This document shows positions 31,921 to 37,209 of a stretch of DNA of 37,209 bases, piece by piece. Numbering within the stretch: the first letter of the stretch is position 1; each line of letters begins with the position of its first letter. A program made the position numbers and the translations under genes. This DNA is from Chara braunii (taxonomy: Eukaryota > Streptophyta > Charophyceae > Charales > Characeae), in the NCBI GenBank assembly GCA_003427395.1, contig BFEA01000350.1, positions 89,206-126,414 on the forward strand. The letters are read 5' to 3'. Under the pieces are notes generated by a model, which saw nothing but the letters and a program-made list of their open reading frames with translations, was not told the DNA's origin and made no database searches.

Positions 31921-32068
31921 GCCGCCTACGGGCGGCAGGTTCAGTCGCTTCTGCTCATCTAGAGATGAGCAGTCGGGGTTCAGCCACCCGAAAAGTCGGT
32001 GTGGCTCCAATGAGACAGTCGGGCACTGTCAAGTCCCGTTCGTTTGAAACGAACGGGTGCTTTCACCC
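31921..32068 (+). other. Hairpin series downstream of hammerhead, unit 1
   Basis: Consecutive perfect hairpins occur: GCCGCC-TACG-GGCGGC at 31921-31936 (a UNCG-class loop in RNA), GCTCATCT-AG-AGATGAGC at 31953-31970, GACAGT/ACTGTC near 32013-32029, and an 11-bp stem around CCCGTTCGTTT at 32035-32057. A GGGTG-CTTT-CACCC hairpin that shares the GGG follows. This is the compact structure expected of a viroid-like or retrozyme RNA. Confidence 0.7.
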
Positions 32069-33013
32069 CATAAAGAACAAAAAAAANAAATTCGGCAGCA
32101 CTTCCGCCGCACCCCCCTAGAAAACCAGCAGCAACCTCAAGGCCACGGCTTCCCCACAGCCTGCAGCACAGCACAGACGGTGCGGTAAGAAGCTCCCAGC
32201 CTCTAGCTATGGCTACCTCCTCCTTCTTCCAAGTGCTACTGCAGGCCTCCAGCATTTCGCCTCATTACACCAGCAGCCAGCCAGCCAGCATCTACTCAAG
32301 TAGAATGCCCCAGCAGCATTGCCACAAGTGTGAGGTTGTTGGGTGGCAGGCTAGCTTTTATAGCTGGCTGAAGGCTGAGGGCAACTGCTTTGCCCCCAGC
32401 CAAATCCCGGAACAGAGTCTGGCCCTGGATCAAAATCACGATCAAGGGCCAGGAAACTTGATGTTCCCCTAGGGGAACCAAATACTGAACCTTGGCAGTG
32501 CATCTGGCCCTGACCCGCGGCCAGACGCAGCCCAGAAACGGTTGTACCAAGCCTTTTTCCAGCAGACTGTTGAATTCAACAGTCTGCAGTCTCATCAAAG
32601 CCCAAAAGCTTCTAGTATTGCATCTGGGCATGCGTCGCGGCCAAGTTCACGGCCTTCCCCCTCTCTCAACTTTCCTTCCTTCTTCTTCTTCTTGCCCCTG
32701 CACTTNAACTACCTCCGCGGCCACGTTCGTGACCGTCACTTGTCATTTTTTTCTCCCCCTCTCCCCTCTGCGTTCCTCTGTACCTGGGCACAACCAGTGC
32801 CAGGTTCGTGCGGCCTTTGGACAGCTGCAGCCTGGTTCATGATCAGGCGCAACCGTTCACGACCCTATCAGGGGGCTAAAATTCAAAAACAAAAGAAAAA
32901 CAAAAACAAAAACAAAAATAAGAGAACCAAAAGAAAAAACAAACCCAACTCACCTTGCCTGTATGCGGCCATATAACATGGCGCATACCTGCGCTTTTGC
33001 CCATCCTTGGATG

Positions 33014-33066
33014 AGCCGTCGGGGTACAGCCCCCTGATGAGTCGGTGAAAGTCCGACGAAACGGCC
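33014..33066 (+). ncRNA. Type III hammerhead ribozyme, unit 2
   Basis: Same core, stems I and II and GTC cleavage site (after 33020) as the first copy, 1,200 bp downstream. One substitution in stem III (A at 33014) shortens its paired stem to four clean pairs. Cleavage at both sites would release a monomer of 1,200 nt. Confidence 0.92.
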
Positions 33067-33126
33067 TGTCGTAGTTAGGTCCGCCCTCTCTCTCTCTCTC
33101 TCTCTCTCTAAGGAACCCTGGACCTA

Positions 33127-33274
33127 GCCGCCTACGGGCGGCAGGTTCAGTCGCTTGTGCTCATCCAGAGATGAGCAGTCGGGGTTCAGCCACCCGAAAA
33201 GTCGGTGTGGCTCCAATAAGACAGTCGGGCACTGTCAAGTCCCGTTCGTTTGAAACGAACGGGTGCTTTCACCC

Positions 33275-33275
<1 letters not shown>
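33127..33275 (+). other. Hairpin series downstream of hammerhead, unit 2
   Basis: Same series as unit 1: GCCGCC-TACG-GGCGGC at 33127-33142 and the 11-bp palindromic stem at 33241-33263. The GCTCATC/GATGAGC stem is one pair shorter. It is followed directly by the poly(A) tract. Confidence 0.7.
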
Positions 33276-33322
<47 letters not shown>

Positions 33323-33564
33323 CTAAGAAGAAATCTAACAAAAAAATCTAAACGAAATCTTAAAAAAAAAAGAGAAACTTTCTAAAAAAAAACGGTCGCC
33401 CGTTTCTTCGGGCGCCTGCACAGTTCGTGGAAACACTAAGTCCCCTTCACTCCTCGCAACGCCATCTGGCACTTTAGTTTTTTTTTTTTTTTTTTTTTTT
33501 CTTCGTTTTCCGTTGGCTCAGGCTAACGATCGCGTCGTTTCGCCCTGAAGGCGCCATCCAACTA

Positions 33565-33597
<33 letters not shown>

Positions 33598-33773
33598 AGA
33601 AAAGGGGCTTACCTCGACGTTGCAGCCCACTCCATCGCGCCCGCATCTGGTTGCCTATACGTCCAGCTACGTGACAGGCAAGTTTTTTTTTTTTTTTCTC
33701 AAAATAAAAATTTAAAATTTAGGCGCTTTCTCGGTTTATGCGTGTCACCCCTACCCAGGGGCCATTTCATCCC

Positions 33774-33833
33774 GGTGCGGCTGATTTCAGCCACGCGATC
33801 TCGAAGATCGCACGGCCGAAAATCGGCCGCACC
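33774..33833 (+). other. Cloverleaf-like four-way fold in the LTR
   Basis: A closing stem GGTGC (33774-33778) / GCACC (33829-33833) encloses three adjacent hairpins: GGCTGA-TT-TCAGCC (33779-33792), GCGATCT-CGA-AGATCGC (33795-33811) and GGCCGA-AAA-TCGGCC (33814-33828). Only 3 nt are unpaired between arms. Two loops are shorter than RNA normally allows, so some closing pairs would open. The left LTR (about 16405-16465) keeps the layout with weakened stems. Nearby, GGTTCGATCCC at 33889-33899 is an exact Pol III B-box match. Not a tRNA: no anticodon arm of standard size and no D/T loops. Confidence 0.55.
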
Positions 33834-34326
33834 CCTTGTCTAGTCACGGGCTGCTTCAAAAGGATTCAGCCCGGTAGTGCGTTGATCAGGTTCGATCCCC
33901 ATGTCTGCGGGGTAGCAATCTGGCGACGGTACCTACTGGGCTAGCTTCTTTTCACATCAAAAAAGGAGCGGCCCTTCTATATGAAGGGCTCTGGTGCCCA
34001 GCAGGCCCGCGGCTTAACAGCCGCGCGGCCTTATTATAGGTAGACTAAGTTTTAACTTTAGTTTTTCAATGACCGCATACTACTGCGGCCTTGTCGAACC
34101 CGCGGACGACTGTACCGGCCCCCGTTATCCCGTACGGGCGTCGATGCTGCCCTGCGTCGACGACGTCAGGTACAAAAAAAAATTAAGTCTCTCAGTCATA
34201 GCGTTGGTCTGAATAACTTTTGGCAACATCAATCTCATCAAGTCGTCCAATTAAGTGAAGAGGTCAGACAGCGTCCGACGTTGAAAAACACGGGCAGATA
34301 CCCTTGTCAGGGATTCAGCCCCGACA

Positions 34327-35087
34327 CCGCCTCACTACAGTCAATGCAATCCGTCATGTCCGCCTCAAACAGCTTGCACGAGACCGTCCCGGCACTGCCT
34401 ACCCCCCTCCAGCCTTTATACGTCATGTGACTGAGGATACCAAAGACAACATTGCAAGGCTTCTTGTAGATAAGCTTGGTCCCACACACCTCGAAGAAGT
34501 CAAATGTTGCGTTTGCGATATGTTTGTGCTTCGACATGAGAGCAAAGCATATTCTATACAACAAAAAGACATTGTCAGTATCATGAAAAAACTATCTGTA
34601 TAACCCTGACCCGTCACTTCATCCTGACCTTCTCGCTTACTATGATTGTTCGAACTTAAACCCCGCTTTCACAAATATAATATCATCCCGCAGAGGCATC
34701 ACATGTGATGACCCTAACAACCTTACTTTCATTATATGTATACAGTGTGATTGTGCACTCTTGAATCCACGTAGACGTTTGCACCTCCCAAAGTTTGTTA
34801 TTGCAAACCACTTCTTCATTGACGAACTGTCAGAACCTCTGCATAATGCCACATGGTCTGAGTTCCTCGTGACAAGTTTGACAAACATTATTGCCCAGAC
34901 AAGAGTTATGCGTGGTGGACAACACCGCTCGATACGCTCACATCTCGTTGTCTTTGATGCGATCCCTGGGTCGGCTACCACACTTCTCCCCAAATCATTA
35001 ACTGGAGATATGTCTTACCGCATAATTCTTGCAGGACCCTTTACAGACATACAACTTCTTCAAATAAATAAAAAAACATTCGGTTAG
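34327..35087 (+). pseudogene. Helitron-type replication protein, DUF6570-like region (3' fragment resumes)
   Basis: Coding resumes directly at the LTR edge with RLTTVNAIRHVRLKQLA and continues to a zinc-like CCVCDMF. After a +1 frameshift near 34600 it reads DPNNLTFIICIQCDCALLNP, LHLPKFVIANHFFIDELSEP and QHRSIRSHLVVF. This C-x2-C, 'LPKxxxANxxFxxxLPxxL' and 'QRxxxGHxxxF'-like order is that of the DUF6570 region which precedes Helitron_like_N in many Helitron proteins. A stop at 35085-35087 and a frame change lead into the next part. Confidence 0.6.
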
Positions 35088-35700
35088 GCATTGTATTGTC
35101 AAAGACCTGCTTACATTTTATACAACACATAATCGATTGTATAATGACATAAACATCGACACGACTATCCTAGATAGTCTGCCTCGTAACGTTTCTAATT
35201 ATGTACCTGACCATGTTATTGAGCATCTGACGGATAATGTAGAAGATGTCGGTCAGCTAGAGGACGAGCAACAAGGCCTTCATAGCCCCCAAGAGACATT
35301 TAACAAGACCACTTATATAGAGAAGTCCGTAATCTTCGGACATTCCACTGCGACACTGGATCCGTTCACAGAAAATTATGTCATGCAAATGCCTCACAAT
35401 TCCAAGTGTGACGATTCAGTGTATGTCATATACACATCGTATAAATTCGCTAATCTTTATGATCTGGACTTGAACGCAAAAATGTTTCCTCACCTGTTTC
35501 CATATGGAAGAGAACACTGTGGAGAGACACATAGACGAGTACCGGTTTCGAAATATCTATGTACACAATATTACTCTTTGATTAGTCACCGTCGGTTCGC
35601 ACAAGATCCATATTACATAATGACATTTTTGACCGCCTGTCTCTGGATAGAGGCTACATCATGTCTAACATCACATGTAAAGCCCGACCTGATATCCATG
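35088..35700 (+). pseudogene. Helitron_like_N domain, first part
   Basis: The frame from about 35098 reads VKDLLTFYTTHNRLYNDINI, then an acidic linker. The hallmark MFPHLFPYGREHCGETHRRV and YYSLISHRRFAQDPYYIMTF follow; this corresponds to the 'FPxLFPxGxG' and 'RRFxxxPxFxF' signatures of Helitron_like_N. It shifts to another frame near 35625-35650. Confidence 0.75.
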
Positions 35701-36330
35701 TGCCCTTTGCTGAAATAACAACTGATATGTTAAAAAAAGGGTTAGAAAATGCACAACGTTGAAGATGCGGCCACGATGTGAAAGACATTGCTCCCTCTGT
35801 CGATGAACTATTACGTCATATAGACTGTGCATCCGCATACGTATGGGGAAACAATGTTGAGCGTTGTGCACGACGCCAGGAAGCTTTTGCGACATGTGAC
35901 CGCTTTGGACAACCTAGTTTATTCATCACGCTTACGGCCAACACTGACACGTTATACATCCCCGCATCATACGTAGATTTGCTCGACATCAAAACATTCT
36001 ACGACATTTTTGTTTCTGATCCTAATGTTTCCATTGACGATTTGAAACCATTGGCCATAGCAGACAATGTCGCATGTGCACGCTTGTTTGATCGCCTCGT
36101 TAACACCTTCACTGATGTCCTAGGTTTTGACAACAAAGCTTGCAAAACGAACGCTCGAGGAGGGTTTTTCGGAACAACAAAAACTTATTTCGATATGGTC
36201 GAAACGCAAGGCCGTGGGACACTTCACCTGCACTGCCTTGTATGGTTTGAGGATGCTCCATGCACTACCTTTGATTTCGATAGTATACAAAACAAAGACC
36301 CGCACTTCAGTGACACAGCCACCGTATGAC
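35640..36330 (+). pseudogene. Helitron Rep (HUH) domain
   Basis: The frame continues with SNITCKARPDIHVPFAEI, a TGA near 35761, then IDCASAYVWGNNVERCARR, FGQPSLFITLTANTDT (Rep motif 1) and GGFFGTTKTYFDMVE. It then reads GRGTLHLHCLVWFED, whose HLH is the two-His HUH metal-binding motif (about 36210-36250). This endonuclease nicks and joins DNA in rolling-circle transposition. The catalytic Tyr motif and the helicase domain are not visible, and the frame breaks at about 36325. Confidence 0.8.
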
Positions 36331-36669
36331 ATTCTAACTTCTGCTTGCCCAAAATGTCGAACCTTGCCCCCTGCCTATGTCCCACACCCCATACATCCAT
36401 CGGCTTTTCGTATGCCTCGTCGGAAGGACGCTTGTTTCCCTCCTGCTGAACCCGCGACTATACGTTGCACACACTGTCGAGCATTATTCAGCTCTCAATA
36501 TTTATATCGCCGCGTAATGACTACCAATCATGCACATATGGACTATAATGACTGTGAAGAAAAGAACGCATTCCGTGGCACACATCTCCGCCTCCTTCAA
36601 CATCCTTTCCACGTTCATGCAAGCAGCGAAAACTTGTTAGCAATGCCACCGAGGTTGCTTTCATTATAG
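36331..36669 (+). pseudogene. Post-HUH Cys-rich segment of Helitron protein
   Basis: After a frame change the coding continues as ILTSACPKCRTLPPAYVPHP, with a second Cys pair in IRCTHCRALF, and ends at 36669. No SF1B helicase motif follows. The gene appears to be cut off near 36690, where another LTR-like sequence starts. Confidence 0.5.
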
Positions 36670-36695
36670 AAAACTTTAGTCCCGCTTACCTATTT

Positions 36696-37058
36696 TGTTC
36701 AGACCTACTGCAGCGGGCCTTCATCTGCCCTGGCCTACAGCCAGGGCCTATTTGGCTATTTGCCAGTTCGGCCTGTGGGACCAGGCCGTGGCCTGACCCC
36801 ACAGGCCATATATTGTTTCAGTCCAGTCCAGTCCCGCCCGGTACCACGGTCGGTACCAGGCCAGTCCAGTCCAGTCCAGTCAGTCCGCTGGGGGTATACC
36901 CCAGCTGCAGTCTGTTTTTCGGTACTCTTCACTTTCGCAGATCTTGGAGTACTTGCGTGTGGAGTCTGCGTCGGAGCTGCGCTGTTCCCTCCAGCTCCAT
37001 CTCTACCTCCTCCTTCGTCTCTATCCTAACGGACCGCCATCCCGGCGGGTCCGGCACA
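36696..37058 (+). repeat. Candidate 5' LTR of a second retroelement
   Basis: The sequence from TGTTCAGACC (36696) to GGCACA (37058) has TG...CA ends and a copia-like length of 363 bp, with a TATATA-like box near 36809. It lies 1 nt before a perfect initiator-Met primer-binding site. The left boundary is a guess based on the TG dinucleotide and the end of Helitron coding. The second LTR, if present, is outside the window. Confidence 0.4.
36770..36807. repeat. 18-bp imperfect palindrome and CCAGT microsatellite
   Basis: GGCCTGTGGGACCAGGCC and GGCCTGACCCCACAGGCC form an inverted repeat with two mismatched pairs and a 2-nt spacer. Just downstream, CCAGT repeats occur at about 36822-36836 and 36862-36886. 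Confidence 0.6.
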
Positions 37059-37059
37059 C

Positions 37060-37071
37060 TGGTATCAGAGC
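37060..37071 (+). other. Primer-binding site, initiator tRNA-Met type
   Basis: TGGTATCAGAGC is the standard plant LTR-retrotransposon primer-binding site, complementary to the 3' end of initiator tRNA-Met. It implies a plus-strand retroelement beginning to its left and continuing beyond the window. Confidence 0.7.
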
Positions 37072-37209
37072 GGGAACGGTCCCGGCTCCAACCCGCCCTT
37101 CCCCCCGCAGGCAACAGCGGGTGCGGGATAGGTGTAATCCCGACAGCGGGATTTTCAGGGTTTCTTTGGTTGAAAACAGCGGGAACGGTCCCGGCTCCAA
37201 CCCGCCCTT
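37070..37209. repeat. 31-bp direct repeat after the primer-binding site
   Basis: GCGGGAACGGTCCCGGCTCC plus 11 more bases occurs at 37070-37100 and again at 37179-37209, 109 bp apart. The window ends inside or at the end of the second copy, so a longer tandem array cannot be excluded. GGAACGGTCCC within it is partly self-complementary. Confidence 0.8.

Larger units (their letters stand above)
30891..33276 (+). repeat. 1.2-kb tandem duplication carrying hammerhead ribozymes
   Basis: Unit 1 starts ATTCGGCAGCACTTCCGCC at 30891 and unit 2 starts with the same bases at 32090 (period 1,199; 1,206 further in because a CT microsatellite differs). Each unit contains, in order: a GC-balanced spacer, a CAAAAA-rich tract, a hammerhead ribozyme, a CT run, and a series of strong hairpins ending near CTTTCACCCC. 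Unit 2 runs straight into a pure A tract of about 40 nt; unit 1 ends in a short A-rich tract. Tandem units with one hammerhead each, together with an A tail, resemble retrozyme-type or satellite-type RNA retrocopies. Confidence 0.85.
10827..34326 (-). mobile_element. Giant Ty3/gypsy-type LTR retrotransposon, 23.5 kb, decayed
   Basis: Two direct copies of a long sequence bounded by TGTCG...CGACA flank gag, protease, RT, RNase H and integrase on the minus strand. Order PR-RT-RH-IN places it in Ty3/gypsy (Metaviridae-like). A tRNA-Asp-type primer-binding site lies 2 nt inside the right LTR. LTRs of 6.3-7.5 kb are very long; the legume Ogre elements (Tat lineage), with LTRs of about 5-6 kb, are the nearest precedent known to me. 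Coding parts carry several stops and frameshifts and gag is split by plastid DNA, so the copy is dead. Flanks CCCTT and CCGCC do not form a target-site duplication, which leaves open recombination or misassembly. It interrupts a Helitron replication gene. Confidence 0.85.
26846..34326 (-). repeat. Right copy of the long LTR (5' LTR in element orientation)
   Basis: 7,481 bp, aligned with 10827-17109. Its outer base pair is TA instead of TG at 26846, and the other end is CCCCGACA at 34326. It is longer than the left copy because it holds the complete hammerhead-bearing region in two tandem units (30891-33276). Between 27190 and 29995 it appears identical to the left copy, including the same N positions. 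Further right it contains long A and T tracts (33277-33316, 33479-33500, 33564-33600) and a structured GC-rich stretch (33730-34040). Confidence 0.85.

Noticed and set aside
31999-32050. A second, degenerate hammerhead-like core (CCAATGA, GACAGT/ACTGTC stem, then AAG)
   Set aside because: It lacks CTGATGA and GAAA and has no pairing stem III, so at most it is a decayed relic.
33774-33833. A functional tRNA gene
   Set aside because: Arms and loops do not have tRNA sizes, and no anticodon loop or conserved D/T-loop bases are present.
10822-34331. Target-site duplication of the giant element
   Set aside because: The five bases outside each LTR (CCCTT and CCGCC) do not match.
1-37209. CRISPR array, bacterial operon or rRNA gene
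   Set aside because: No regularly spaced direct repeats with unique spacers, no ribosome-binding-site-led gene clusters and no rRNA-like sequence were seen.

Overview
This is a eukaryotic nuclear window with no recognisable cellular operon structure, and it is essentially a nest of transposable elements. The green plant lineage is indicated by an intact plastid-type ndhJ, a broken plastid-type chlB (light-independent protochlorophyllide reductase), a primer-binding site matching the 3' end of plant-type tRNA-Asp, and a second one matching initiator tRNA-Met. A plastome that carries both chlB and ndh genes fits a streptophyte alga, bryophyte, lycophyte or fern. A charophyte such as Chara is one candidate, but this is inference and not tested.

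Layout. 1-5.7 kb is gene-poor repeat sequence: a His/Asp-rich coding relic, tRNA-like (Pol III box) repeat modules on the minus strand, a hairpin resembling the LTR end described below, and one 147-residue hypothetical ORF. 5.7-10.8 kb reads like a decayed multi-exon plus-strand transposon gene: TATA box, RGG-rich exon, unrecognised coding-like stretch, Ulp1-type cysteine protease with all catalytic positions, and 23-residue STPR-like repeats. 34.3-36.7 kb continues on the same strand with a frameshifted Helitron replication protein (DUF6570-like region, Helitron_like_N, Rep HUH motif). The two halves are separated by a minus-strand Ty3/gypsy-type element at 10827-34326 (23.5 kb).

That element has exceptionally long LTRs (6.3 kb including an N gap, and 7.5 kb), both TGTCG...CGACA. 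Each LTR carries two closely spaced minus-strand ORFs of unknown function (167 and 162 codons), a 54-bp minisatellite and several strong hairpins. Internally it has gag with a CCHC knuckle, protease, RT, RNase H and integrase, all with nonsense or frameshift lesions. A roughly 1.24-kb AT-rich plastid-derived block (chlB fragment plus intact ndhJ) splits gag. The right-hand LTR contains a 1.2-kb tandem duplication on the plus strand, each unit with a textbook type III hammerhead ribozyme, antisense to the retroelement. This retrozyme-like unit is the most interesting signal in the window. A 60-nt four-way cloverleaf fold lies further along the same LTR.

The right end (about 36.7 kb onward) looks like a short LTR of another element followed by an initiator-Met primer-binding site. 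About 2.8 kb of the two long LTRs is identical, including the same ambiguous N positions, which points to one collapsed repeat contig placed twice. LTR identity therefore cannot be used for dating here.
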